From positions 961,246-1,025,245 of the forward strand of contig NW_021167087.1 in NCBI RefSeq assembly GCF_003711515.1: a stretch of DNA of 64,000 nucleotides. Reading direction: 5' to 3'. The position numbers and the translations under genes are program-made. This document shows, one piece after another, positions 50,539 through 60,458 of the stretch. How positions within the stretch are numbered: position 1 is the stretch's first letter; every line of letters begins with the position of its first letter. This stretch comes from Sodiomyces alkalinus F11 (Eukaryota > Ascomycota > Sordariomycetes > Glomerellales > Plectosphaerellaceae). The notes below the pieces were generated by a model. That model was not told where the DNA came from and did no database searches. It worked only from the letters and a program-made list of their open reading frames with translations.

Positions 50539-51569
50539 ATGGATTCCGCTCGTGCAGCATCAGAACCCGGCGACTCCGCCGAAAGCCCCCGTCCTACCTC
50601 CACGTCGGGGCCCGACGATGCCGAGTCTGGTGGCCTGGCCATCCTGCCGCCCTGGGTCACCGTTTTCATCCTCATCGGTGCTTTGGGTTGCCTCGTTCTT
50701 ATTTTTTCCGTAGTGTAAGGGTTTTCGCCTTCCCCCCCCTTTTTTTTCCCTTTTTTTAATTTTTTTTCTTTTTTTAATTTTCATGTCCCCTCCTCTCTTC
50801 CGTGGACCGACAATACTGCCTTTCGCATCGTGACCCCTCTGAGGCTACCTCAGCCCACCCCTCCTTTAAACCTGGCGCATCGTATCTGTCTCCCTGCAAC
50901 CCGTTTCTTACGCATAGTTACTCATGTGCGTCTAACTTGCAAGGTACTGCGTGGTGGTTAGGTCCCTCCTGGTCCCCCGAATCACATCGCGCCCTCCTCC
51001 TTCTGGCCGTCGCTCGTCATCTATAGCCGACCCAGAAGCGGCCCGCGAGCGCGATGAAATCATCGCCCGGAAAATGCGGCAGCTCGACGAGTCGACGCCA
51101 GCGAGGTCGTATAAAGAGTGGAAATCAGAAGCACGAGACGAGACGAAGGCAGCACGTCAATACGGCACATTTATTGTTTGGTACAGTCCTATTTTTTTTT
51201 TGTTTTTTTAAATCTCCTCCACTAACTCATCAAAGCGTCATCTGTCTCGAAAGCCTCCAGGACAAGGACATGATACGAAACCTCCCTTGCGGACACATCT
51301 ACCACTCGGACTGCATCGCAAAATGGTTCCTGAAGCAACACGACACTTGCCCCCTTTGCAAGACCTACTACGTACCTCATGACGAGTCGGACTCGCGATC
51401 CGGGAGCCGACGGGGGTTATACGAGCAGGCTGCCCTATTCCGAATCTATCAGACGGTGAGCATATGACGGGACGGGAGTTTATGTGTCTGATGCCGCCTC
51501 TAGAACGATCAGGGCAGCCTCGTGCTTTCATTGCGCTGCCAGTTGATTGATATTCCGCGGATGGAATGA
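50539..51569 (+). CDS. Membrane-anchored RING-H2 E3 ubiquitin ligase
   Basis: Transfers ubiquitin from an E2 to membrane-linked targets. Exons: 50539-50714, 50944-51180, 51236-51455 and probably 51504-51569, giving about 232 aa. Intron 1 (229 bp) has donor GTAAGG and ends CTAAC...GCAAG; intron 2 (55 bp) has GTACAG, CACTAAC and AAAG. If the last intron (48 bp, GTGAGC to CTCTAG) is not removed, the protein stops at 51467 with 214 aa. Order: a short Ser/Pro N-terminus; one helix (V-T-V-F-I-L-I-G-A-L-G-C-L-V-L-I-F-S-V-V) continuing over the first splice; a basic linker; an acidic/charged helix; then the RING: C-V-I-C, L-P-C-G-H-I-Y-H-S-D-C, C-P-L-C, a C3H2C3 set formed only after intron 2 is spliced. 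No PA domain is present. Intron 1 is full of long T and C runs. Substrate unknown. Confidence 0.85.
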
Positions 51570-52538
51570 ATGATAGTGATGATCGAAATGATGGGTATGG
51601 AGTTTTGATAATGTGGCAGGATTATGATTAAGGGCGGGCGTCTCATTTTTGACACTTTTTTTTCTTTTCTTATCTTTTTGTTTATTTTTCTTTCCATTTC
51701 CTTTCCTAATCCCCCTCTTCGGTCCTGTATACGGACGTTGTCTTCGCCGAAGCGAGGAGTCGATAACTGCAGACATATCAACATGATACCCAATATTCAG
51801 AGATTACTCGGCGAGATTTACATCATATTATACAGTGTATTCGATCTCCTCATATCCCAATGGTGAGACCACCGGCCTCGGTCTGGTCCACGGGCGTCGC
51901 CGAAGGCCGTAGGTGCGAACGTCCGGTTGGCAAAAGAGCATGGGGTGACGGAGACGCGGGAGGAGTCGAGGAAATGAGGGGGCGGGGTCGTCGGCCAGAG
52001 TGCACGGACCAACTTCACATTTTGCCCCTCCTGGCCTGGCGGTTTGTTTTGGCAGGTCAACCTTTTTGGCCGCCTTTCCACTTTCCAGATAAAGAAAGAA
52101 AGACCGGAGAAGGCGTCTGCCCCCCCCACTCACATGTACCGCGACAGAAAACCTCCAGATAACTACGCGTAGAGACAGTGGAAGGACCGGGATATGCATG
52201 GCCAGGTACGAAGCATCCGTACGTTAGGTACCTCATCTGATCTGTACAGCTGACATGTGCTTCGGTCGGTGATCTTTTTTTCCCCCTCTCCTTTTTCTTT
52301 TCCTCACTTCTCTCGATATTCCATGTCTTCTCATCTTCTCCTCGCCTTCACTCTTGTGAACCCATTGTAAAACGAACGAAGAGCAAATTATCCTTTGCTG
52401 CAACAGGCATAGAACGGACCATCAACGAGCCGAAAGAGAGAAAACACGCCCCTTCGCATCGAGTCGACCCGTCCAAACGCTGTATTATCTGTGCTCACCC
52501 GACGAACCGGCCGAAGCTAGCTACAAGCCACTCTCCCA
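51570..52538. other. Intergenic region between RING ligase and dioxygenase genes
   Basis: It contains the 3' flank of the RING gene with T-rich runs (51,650-51,710) and the promoter of the dioxygenase gene. A GGTACC word occurs at about 52,226 and pyrimidine-rich tracts at 52,270-52,310. No gene was recognised. Confidence 0.5.
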
Positions 52539-53723
52539 ATGACTCAAGACGAGCTCCCGATGGACCTTCCCATCATCGACCTAGACCTCTTCTTCTCCCA
52601 GCCCCACGACAGCCCCGCCGTGCAGGCCGAATGCCGCAAGGCCGCCGACGCCCTTATCACCTACGGCGCCCTCATCCTCCACGACTCGCGCGTCTCCGAG
52701 GAAGACAACTCGACCTTCCTCGACCTGTTGGAGGACTATTTCGCTCAGCCCAGCGAGGCCCTGCGCCGTGACGAGCGGCCGGAGCTGTCCTATCAGATCG
52801 GCGTCACTCTCGAGAATACCGAGAAACCCAAGTGCGCCGCCGACGAACCCTGCCTCGATGTCATCCGCCGGCTCGACCCCTCGGAGCGTCCGCTCGACAT
52901 CTCGGCCCACTCCCCCGATCCCAAGTGCCGGTTCTTCTGGCGGATGAACGACGGCTTGCCGGCCGAGAAGACGCAGTTCCCCGGCCTCAACGCGCCCAAT
53001 GTCGTCCCCGAGGCCCCGCACATCCGGGACCGCTGGACCCCCGTCATGGACCGCTGGGGCACGGCCATGAAGACGGCCGTCTCCGACCTCGCCTCCATGG
53101 CCGCCGTCGGCCTGGGCCTCTCCGAGGACGCCTTCACCTCGGCCGCACGCCATGGCCCCCACCTGCTCGCCCCGACAGCCTCCGACCTCGAGCGCTACGG
53201 GAAGGAGGACACCATCCTCGCCGGCTTCCATACCGACCTCAACTTCCTCACCATCCACGGCCGGAGCCGCTACCCGGGGCTCCACGTCTGGGCCCGCAAC
53301 ACCGGCCGCCGCATCGCCGTCGCCATCCCGCCCGGCAACCACCTGCTCGTCCAGGCGGGCAAGCAGCTGGAGCACATCACGGGCGGACTCATCAAGGCCG
53401 GCTATCACGAGGTCGTCGTCAACGGCAAGACGGTCGATACGATCCAGCGACGGCGCCAGCAGTTCCCCGACCGGCCGCTGGTTCGTATCTCGTCCACGTT
53501 CTTCTGGCATCTTTCCTCCGACTTTGACCTGGTTCCCGTGCCGCAGCTGGCCGAACGAGCGCGCCAGGTCCGCGTTCAGCAGTTCAATCTCGGGAAGGAT
53601 GAGGGCGAGGAGGTTCAGTATCCGCCCATGAAAGTTGGCCACCAGGTGCAGGAGTACGTCTTCCCCTTTGGCATGGCAGTGAAAACCCGCTTTACTGACA
53701 GTGACACTCGAACAGGGAACTGA
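52539..53723 (+). CDS. 2-oxoglutarate/Fe(II)-dependent dioxygenase, isopenicillin-N-synthase type
   Basis: Single exon, 394 aa, from ATG 52539 to TGA 53723. The N-terminal part opens L-P-I-I-D-L-D-L-F, the usual start of the DIOX_N fold (D-F-x-x-F in relatives). The catalytic part has H231-T-D233 in G-F-H-T-D-L-N-F-L-T, the distal His at about 290 in G-Y-H-E-V-V, and R316-x-S318 for the 2-oxoglutarate carboxylate. That is a complete iron and co-substrate set, so it should be active. Family members hydroxylate, desaturate or close rings on small molecules; the substrate cannot be told from sequence, and no secondary-metabolite backbone gene is nearby. The coding sequence is GC-rich at third positions, as for the other right-hand genes. 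There is a small chance of a different 3' end by splicing, as the last 10 codons look non-conserved. Confidence 0.9.
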   Translation: MTQDELPMDLPIIDLDLFFSQPHDSPAVQAECRKAADALITYGALILHDSRVSEEDNSTFLDLLEDYFAQPSEALRRDERPELSYQIGVTLENTEKPKCAADEPCLDVIRRLDPSERPLDISAHSPDPKCRFFWRMNDGLPAEKTQFPGLNAPNVVPEAPHIRDRWTPVMDRWGTAMKTAVSDLASMAAVGLGLSEDAFTSAARHGPHLLAPTASDLERYGKEDTILAGFHTDLNFLTIHGRSRYPGLHVWARNTGRRIAVAIPPGNHLLVQAGKQLEHITGGLIKAGYHEVVVNGKTVDTIQRRRQQFPDRPLVRISSTFFWHLSSDFDLVPVPQLAERARQVRVQQFNLGKDEGEEVQYPPMKVGHQVQEYVFPFGMAVKTRFTDSDTRTGN

Positions 53724-53941
53724 AGCACATCGAATTGATGGCGCAGTAGATTATAGCCCCCCCTTCCTCCTCCCTCCTCATAACGATACCCATTTGGATA
53801 AGAATAAAAAATATGTTTCTCTTGTGTTGACTGGCAGTCCATGTCATGGTTGTAATGTCGCAGTGTTCCAGGTCCCTCGTCCTACGCCTCTTCCCCTTGC
53901 AAGAGGTCACGTCACGCATTCTTCCAGGCGCTGCACCGTAT

Positions 53942-54827
53942 CTATTTCTTCAGGTTCTCAAACACTTCATCCCCCTCCGCAGCATTCACTCCTTCCCTCA
54001 CAACCCTCTCGACCGCCCCTTCCAGGTCCTCCGTCCCATCGAGCAAATCCAGCCACCCCGTCTTCGCCTCCCCGACCCTCTCCATCAACGCAGCCGACAC
54101 CTCCGCCACGGTAGCCCGACTGGTATCCCCACTCACGCCCACCGTCTTGCCGAGCTCGACCTTCCCGGCAGGCTCGTCGGTCAACACGCCCGGCCGCACG
54201 CTGATGGCCGCAAAGTCGTCGCGCCGGGCCCCCTGGCGGATGAGCTCCTCGTCGGCGACGACCTTGGCGGCGAAGTAGCGCGCCAGCATGGTGTTCATCT
54301 TCTCGGCGTCGGCCCAGGTCTTGTCGTCCCACCAGGGGGCGCGCTGGCGGCGGGAAGCGAGGTACGAGACGAGGATGAACTGGTGGATGGACGGCGTGGC
54401 GGCCGCTGCTCGGATGAAGTGGACTGCTGCGTCACGGTCGATTGCGAATGTCTTTTTTTTTTTTTTTTTTTTTTTTTTTGTTTCCCCTTTTGTCAGTAAA
54501 AGAGCAACGGCCGTAATGATGATGGATCCTCATCCGTACCCTCTCTGGATTCCCCTTCCCGCCAGCCCCGGCGCTCCAGAATACAGTGTCGGGCTTGATT
54601 TCATCCAGCACGGCCTGCGCCTGCGCCTGCTCTTTTACGTCTTCTATGCTGCGCACCAGCACGTTGAGCTTGCCGGCCGAGACTCCCGCGCTCAGCTTCT
54701 CGATGGTCGGGACTTGGTCGGCGCTGCGGATCACCGACGTGACGGTCCAGGAGTTGCGGAGGAGGATGGGGGTGATGAGCTGGGAGACTTTGCCGTGGCC
54801 TCCCAGGATGAGGACGTGACGGGTCAT
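53942..54827 (-). CDS. NAD(P)-binding Rossmann protein (NmrA-like/atypical SDR), two exons
   Basis: Exons 54827-54540 and 54451-53942 give 265 aa. The join is in frame: N-P-E-R then T-F-A-I-D-R-D-A-A. The N-terminus V-L-I-L-G-G-H-G-K-V-S has the Gly-rich dinucleotide loop; V-I-R-S follows the second strand, where Arg favours NADP. Later S-Y-L-A-S-R-R and N-T-M-L-A-R-Y-F-A-A-K replace the classical Y-x-x-x-K area, as in atypical SDRs, and E-L-I-R plus I-S-V-R-P-G match the family. It may be a reductase, an epimerase-like enzyme or a redox sensor; substrate unknown. The 88-bp intron has donor GTACGG and a 27-A run (T run on the + strand at 54453-54479) directly before the acceptor, which is unusual. 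Confidence 0.88.
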
Positions 54828-55727
54828 GATTGTGAAGTTGGTAGAAGTCGGCGCTTTGGATCACGGGTGATGGGATTCTCAGTTCAAGTCGTTTGGAGTT
54901 GTCTTCCAAATGCTGCATGACCTACTTTGAATTTATAAGAGGAGGTAGAGGAATAAGGTACACAGCTAATGGGAATGAGCACACAAGGTAGAGATGGAGA
55001 TTCATCTCCACTGTCCGATTTGTCAAGATGGACGCTACTTCGCACCAACCGCCAGTCTACAAAGTATTTCCACCATCCCGAACTGCACTCCGCCCTCCAC
55101 TCATCGCAAAACATGCATGGATGACGTGTATATTGCCTTGATCACGAATCGCTGCTGTCTTTGCCGAGTTCCACACGAGGAGTTATCGGAGTTAGGAATT
55201 AAGACACCACATCGGACACAACCACACCAAGACGTCAGTTATTGACCATAAGGTAAGTTTCGTGCATTGATTAAGGACATGGAACTAGCAAAGTAATAGC
55301 CCTACGGTATGTACGTGTAGATTGGTTCCCTGAATGGGGGCCATTGATCATAAGCTAGCTATCCCAGAGAAGTGAAGCAACGATTCCCATCCTTTGCGAT
55401 GGTAACCAAATCCTCTATCGAAGAGAGACCGAGGCACAAAGCAAGTTGCAAATCCAGATGGTGCGCGACATGCTAGAGTCTGATGATGAGGATGAGCATT
55501 CGCTGTCAAACGCCCAATAGCGCAGTGGTGGATGAATCGTATGGGCCTGGAATGAAGTCGTCTGGAGTATGTAAAACGAATTCAGGCAAATTGCGAACCC
55601 CCGTAGAGCAAAAGAGAGACCCAAGCCTCCAACTCGGATACTTGGGACCGAACAATTAAAAACGCCTCGAGCGTTGGTGCTGCTATCAGCAAGTGTAGTG
55701 ACAGCTGGCGGCGAGAACGACGCGGCT
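54828..55727. other. Intergenic region, NmrA-like promoter side
   Basis: About 0.9 kb between the NmrA-like start and the stop of the next gene. No gene, RNA or clear regulatory site was seen. Short open frames at 54,884-55,245 and 55,415-55,727 have no family features. Confidence 0.5.
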
Positions 55728-58700
55728 CTATTTGCCATACCTGGCTCGCTGCGGGGAGCGATGGCGAAGATCATAATGCCCCCGAGGCGCCGGGGATCGG
55801 CTTCGGCTGGGACCCCCATAGTAAGCCGAGCTGTGTCGCGGATGATTCTGTCCGCCATACCGGCCATATGCCGGAGAATCCTGCCTTCCGCGCATCGGCG
55901 GCTCCCGTGGAGATCCGGCCCGTGGGACACCTCTCCTGTCGCCGTGGTATGGGTATGATGCACGTCGTTCAACCCAGGGGGACACAGACACACCGGCTTG
56001 ACGAGAAGCCATGCTGGGCGTCGCCAAGCCCGCCGAGGAAAATTGGGAAGTCGAGCGACGCTTTTGCACGGGGCCACCACCATCATCACCTTGGTGGTGA
56101 CGGGAAGCCAATTGTGGAGGCCGTCTGGGTGACGACATCCCCACCCAACCCATCGCCCGCGAAGCGACGGAGGGGACGGAAGAGAAGCATGTCGCCATGC
56201 CCGAAAAGACCTTCTGGAGATGCCCCTTCGCCGTCCAGTTCGTCTCCTGGTAGGCCGTAGCGCCGGCGGCCGTGGCGACGGTGTTGATCTGCCGGAGCGT
56301 GTCGCCCCATCCTTCCAGCGAATACAGCTGGTCCAGGAGATCCGGAATGTCCGTCTCGTCGGGAACGGTCGTGGTCCCGTCGCTCGTCATGCCCTGCTCC
56401 AGGACGCGGATCCTCTGCTCGTATTCCGCTCTCATGCGGGCAAGAGAATCGAGTCTCGCTTCCGATTGGGAGGCCCCGGGGAGATGGTCGGATTTGGCTT
56501 TCGCCACGGTCTGCCGTTGCTCCTTGATGAGCTCGTCCAGGTAGGCGAGCATGTCGTCGTTGTACGGAGCGATGCTGTTGGCCTTGAGGAACAATCCGAG
56601 CCGAATGGAGGCGTCCTGGAGGGTCTGGCGCTCTTGCTTTGTCTCCTCGATTTTCTGGTTGATGGTCTCGATGGCGTGCCGCTTCAGCTCCACGTCGGAC
56701 ACATTGGCCTGCAGCTGCGCCTCCACGCTCGCGTCCTTTTGCTCTACAATCACCTCCTGCTGTTCCCATAGAAAGTGCAGATGCTCTTGCCAGTGATGAC
56801 TGCAACGACGGCACATCTGTGTGAGTCGATCAATCGCCGCGCAGTTGGCCAACCTGGAGTCACCGACGACCTCCAGCGCGACTCCACTCAGGTAGCACGG
56901 GTTGTGGCAGAGTGAGCGATACACGGGTCGGAGCTCGCCATTCCCGATGTTTCTGTATTCCACGCAGTCCGTATTGCGGCACACGGTTCGAGGGAGGTCG
57001 AGTTGGGTCACCTGAATGTCAACCTTCTTGAAGTGCAGTTTGGACCGCAGCGTCTCGCCGCGGCATTGCACGTCCTGCAAATCCTCCAGCTGGTCCTTGG
57101 CTAGTCGGATAGTGGACTCAATGCTGCTGGAGATATCGGCCATTGGTTTCGTGAGACCAATAACGATCTGCCGGACAGAGTTGATGCTCAGAGTGTTCCG
57201 GGTCGCATGGGGCTTCAGTGAATCGAAGCGAGCGATGAGCCTGCGCGCCTCCTGAACAGATCGATCCCAGCTGCTTCGGAAGTCGTCAATGTTGTCCATT
57301 TCTATGCCGGCTTCCCGTAGGGCTGCGAGGCACCGAAAGCTCTCCGAGTCGAAACAAAAGACAGCCTCGCGGCCCAGCTTAATGTCGATGGACTTGTGGC
57401 TCCTGATCAAGGTCTGGAGGGGCTTATACGAGTCGCCGGGCATGTAGTTCGTCTGGCGCGTGTTGGTGAACCCGAAAACGAGGTTTCTGGCCGCATCCTT
57501 ATGGAGGTGCGTCAGAAGCTCATTCACGCAGAACCGGAACATCAGGGTCAGACGAGACATGTTCGGCTTGAGCAGGACGAGAATGCAGTGGATATTATCG
57601 TGGTGGCCGACCGTGGCTAGGATGTTCTCCATATTCTTCTGATCCTGTTCCACTCCTCTCGTGTCACCGATGCCAGGCGTGTCAATGAGCCTCAAGACCT
57701 GGTTGCCAATGGCTGTCCGGTACACCTTGGATCCCTGGGTGGCAGATTGGCCGTCCGATCCGTCTTTCTCGTTGTGGTCCTCGTCCCCGCCGACCTTGAT
57801 ATCTTTTTGGATAAAGCCTGCGTCCTCATCATCGGGATCAACGCACTGCATCGAAAACGAGCAAGGGATGAGATACGAAAACTCCTCGTCGGCAATCGCC
57901 TCATCTAGAGAATCGAAGAGGAGATAGTTGATGAATGCGTTGATAAAGGTCGACTTGCCCACGCCCGTTTCTCCTAGAATGAGTATGTTGAGCTCCTTGT
58001 ACTCCTGGAGGTTTCTCAGGTGCCTGTCAAGCATGCTGGGTGGGTATTTGAGAAAGTTACGCCCATGCTCTTCCGAGGTGCACTTGAACTTGAATGCCCG
58101 AGGAGGGACACGTCCACAACTGCAGTAGATGAAGCTGTCGGCATATTCGAGTCGCTGGTCGCAGGTGGAGCACCACCAGTCCTGCGGATCGGAGTTCTTG
58201 CACCTTCTGCCGGGACACTTGATCTGCACAGGCCGTCGGTCCCGTGGAGGCGGTGCCTCGGTCGAATCCAGCTGGTCCGGATCGTACTGGGCCAAGCACT
58301 TGTCTTCCAACTCGTCCTGATTGCTTAGAACGTCGGCTGTAACAAGTTTGCCTCTCCAGTAATGAGAAACCCGGGGCGTGTGAAGAGCTGGTATCTCGCC
58401 GGTGCAGTCACAGGCCATAACGACTGCTTGAGGCTGGTGGGGTGATAGCAAGTCGACCACAAAGCCGGCATTCTTATCCCATGCGTCTGCGTTGTGTCCT
58501 GATGTTTCGTCATACAAGAAAACGAAAACCTCTTCTTCGTGCCGTACAGCATCGTCAGCTACTTCTTTCTTGACGAGGAAGCCGCCCAATTCGACGAAGA
58601 GAGTTTCGAAGATGGCCCTGCAGTCTTGCGTTGGTTCAACCTCTTCGGGCACCTGCACCTGCCCCTGCACCGGCACCGGCACCTCTGGAATCGACTTATC

Positions 58701-59789
58701 ACAGGCAAATTCCGGCAGTAGGGCGGAGAATGCTTCGGCCGAAGCGACCCCAGACCGACACTCGGACAGGGCCTTTACGAAGCGCTTGTGAAACTCGTTC
58801 TGCGTCGCAAGTGCGAATCCCAGTTTTTGCTTCGCCGCCGTGTTGTGATTCCCTGATGTCGATAAATGCAGGCCCTCACAGGTGTCCTCCAGTGTTCGAA
58901 TGGTCGTAGCCCAGTCATCGAAGAGTCGAATACAGTCGCTAAGAGTCGCTGGGTTTCCAACCTTGGGCACGGTTCTCTGGGGAATATTCCCCGGCATCAT
59001 GTATCTCAGAAGAGGGATAGGAAGCAGATTGAGCATGATCGGTCTGCCTTTGCCTTGACTGGAGGTAGTAAATCTGTCCATGTTCGCTTGGAGGATGTCG
59101 CAGGCGGAAGCGCGGGATGCCAGAGTGACTCCATCGTGATCTGGAAGGAAGTCCGAGTAAATGGTGAACGTCGTGTTCGCGGGAGCCACGGGCTGAACAT
59201 CTCCTTGCTGAGTATCCGGCGCCCCGTTGATCTCGTTTCCATCGAGGAAAGACGCGAGCTTGGTCAGCTCCGACTTGAGGTAGGATCGCGAGAACGACTC
59301 GTGAGACTTGTCCACAAGTTCCTGCCGGGAAGCCACGATAGTTTGAGCTCCCCAGGTGATTCCCACCAAAACGTGGGTGGCAGTGTCATTCTGAAGCTTA
59401 TCCGTATCCAACACGGCGGCGAGGTCTGGACTGTTCAAGAGGAGTCTCGTCTCACAGATAGTGACAGTGTGGTAAAGGGTCGTCATGGCAGACATTCCTT
59501 GGTATCCCTTGGTGGTGAGGTAGGCACCAGCGCCCGTTGCTTTGACCATGTTGGCCAGCATGCTAGCTGCAAGCTCAGGATCGACCTTCATATGGTTGAA
59601 ACGCTCTGTGTAGGTATCGGTCTCGCTGAAGTGAGTCTCTCGAGAGGGGTTTGGGTGAGAATCAACAGCGCTGGGCGGAACTTCGCCGCAGATCAAGTTC
59701 AAGGGAAGGAAGTCATCCCGACGGGCATCGTATAGATCGCCCAGTGTAGCCACCCGACCAAGTGCCGGGCGTCGACGTTCCTCGGCCAT
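55728..59789 (-). CDS. Stonustoxin-like N-terminus fused to zinc-binding module and P-loop GTPase
   Basis: Single exon, 1,353 aa, ATG 59789 to TAG 55728. Residues about 10-30 (L-G-R-V-A-T-L-G-D-L-Y-D-A-R-R-D-D) and 137-148 (A-T-H-V-L-V-G-I-T-W-G-A) resemble the N-terminal MACPF-like domain of stonustoxin-family proteins, which extends to about residue 265; a helical part (275-365) and a thioredoxin-like part (390-465) may follow as in that family. Next come a Cys cluster (525-570; C-P-G-R-R-C, C-S-T-C, C-S-C-G), a GTPase with P-loop G-E-T-G-V-G-K-S-T at 606-614 and D-T-P-G-I-G at 703-708 (AIG1/septin-like TRAFAC type), a second Cys/His cluster (937-999), a coiled coil (about 1005-1130) and an Arg/Ser/Pro tail. 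No signal peptide is present, so it probably acts in the cytosol. Function unknown; an immune or incompatibility role is speculation. The G4 base-recognition motif is degenerate (T-N-T-R). Confidence 0.85.
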   Translation of the reverse strand: MAEERRRPALGRVATLGDLYDARRDDFLPLNLICGEVPPSAVDSHPNPSRETHFSETDTYTERFNHMKVDPELAASMLANMVKATGAGAYLTTKGYQGMSAMTTLYHTVTICETRLLLNSPDLAAVLDTDKLQNDTATHVLVGITWGAQTIVASRQELVDKSHESFSRSYLKSELTKLASFLDGNEINGAPDTQQGDVQPVAPANTTFTIYSDFLPDHDGVTLASRASACDILQANMDRFTTSSQGKGRPIMLNLLPIPLLRYMMPGNIPQRTVPKVGNPATLSDCIRLFDDWATTIRTLEDTCEGLHLSTSGNHNTAAKQKLGFALATQNEFHKRFVKALSECRSGVASAEAFSALLPEFACDKSIPEVPVPVQGQVQVPEEVEPTQDCRAIFETLFVELGGFLVKKEVADDAVRHEEEVFVFLYDETSGHNADAWDKNAGFVVDLLSPHQPQAVVMACDCTGEIPALHTPRVSHYWRGKLVTADVLSNQDELEDKCLAQYDPDQLDSTEAPPPRDRRPVQIKCPGRRCKNSDPQDWWCSTCDQRLEYADSFIYCSCGRVPPRAFKFKCTSEEHGRNFLKYPPSMLDRHLRNLQEYKELNILILGETGVGKSTFINAFINYLLFDSLDEAIADEEFSYLIPCSFSMQCVDPDDEDAGFIQKDIKVGGDEDHNEKDGSDGQSATQGSKVYRTAIGNQVLRLIDTPGIGDTRGVEQDQKNMENILATVGHHDNIHCILVLLKPNMSRLTLMFRFCVNELLTHLHKDAARNLVFGFTNTRQTNYMPGDSYKPLQTLIRSHKSIDIKLGREAVFCFDSESFRCLAALREAGIEMDNIDDFRSSWDRSVQEARRLIARFDSLKPHATRNTLSINSVRQIVIGLTKPMADISSSIESTIRLAKDQLEDLQDVQCRGETLRSKLHFKKVDIQVTQLDLPRTVCRNTDCVEYRNIGNGELRPVYRSLCHNPCYLSGVALEVVGDSRLANCAAIDRLTQMCRRCSHHWQEHLHFLWEQQEVIVEQKDASVEAQLQANVSDVELKRHAIETINQKIEETKQERQTLQDASIRLGLFLKANSIAPYNDDMLAYLDELIKEQRQTVAKAKSDHLPGASQSEARLDSLARMRAEYEQRIRVLEQGMTSDGTTTVPDETDIPDLLDQLYSLEGWGDTLRQINTVATAAGATAYQETNWTAKGHLQKVFSGMATCFSSVPSVASRAMGWVGMSSPRRPPQLASRHHQGDDGGGPVQKRRSTSQFSSAGLATPSMASRQAGVSVSPWVERRASYPYHGDRRGVPRAGSPREPPMRGRQDSPAYGRYGGQNHPRHSSAYYGGPSRSRSPAPRGHYDLRHRSPQRARYGK

Positions 59790-60458
59790 AACGTCTCAAG
59801 ACAGTTGGTAGTCTAGCAACAGAGTGAGGTAGATGGTCGTGCTTGCAATGAAGAGAGGAGGAAAAGAAGACGCGATAGTTGGAGATAATTGGAAGTGTGA
59901 CACTCCAAGATAAGGGACGGAAGGTCCTAAGCCAGGTGAAGTATTGGAAGGTGGGAGATGGGAGATGGAAAGATGAACAAAAGCCTTCTAGTTGTTGAGA
60001 GAGGTATTAAGGTGGAAGAGGCAAGAAGAGAGAGGATTCTTTGCTGATATTGAGGTATAGGTAGAAGGAAGAAGGAAGAAAGAAGGCGAGCTCAGGCAAG
60101 AGCCGGGGTTCTGAGAAACGGACCGCAGTGGAAATATCGAGTTGCAGCCAGCCGGAACCGAACAAAGAGGATTGCGCCCAGTTCCCACTGCTTTCATCGA
60201 AATGAGGCCGAAGATGATGCAGCAGACTAGGAAGGGGTAGGAGGAGGAAGGCTCCAAAATCCTTTATCGGCGAAGAGAAGACGGACTGCCTCCAAGAACC
60301 TCGTAGACTCGAAATACGGAGGCAGGACCACGGTTGATAAGCCCAAGAGAAGACGGAAGGAAGTCTGTCGAACCCAAGGGAAGCGGCGGTGTTGTAGTTG
60401 AGGGGAAAGAGAGCAACTAGTCAGCATGACCAAGCCATAAGTTGCTCTTGTTGCCCCG
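59790..60458. other. Promoter region of the stonustoxin-like/GTPase gene and 3' flank of PIG-A
   Basis: Purine-rich: repeats of gggagat at about 59,955-59,970 and gaagaaag-type units at 60,062-60,086. No further gene was seen. Confidence 0.5.

Noticed and set aside
52581..53642. 353-codon minus frame over the dioxygenase gene
   Set aside because: Mirror of a GC-rich gene; Gly/Val/Ala-rich text with no motif, whereas the + frame has a full catalytic set.
58866..59735. 289-codon + frame
   Set aside because: Antisense to the stonustoxin-like/GTPase gene, no recognisable domain.
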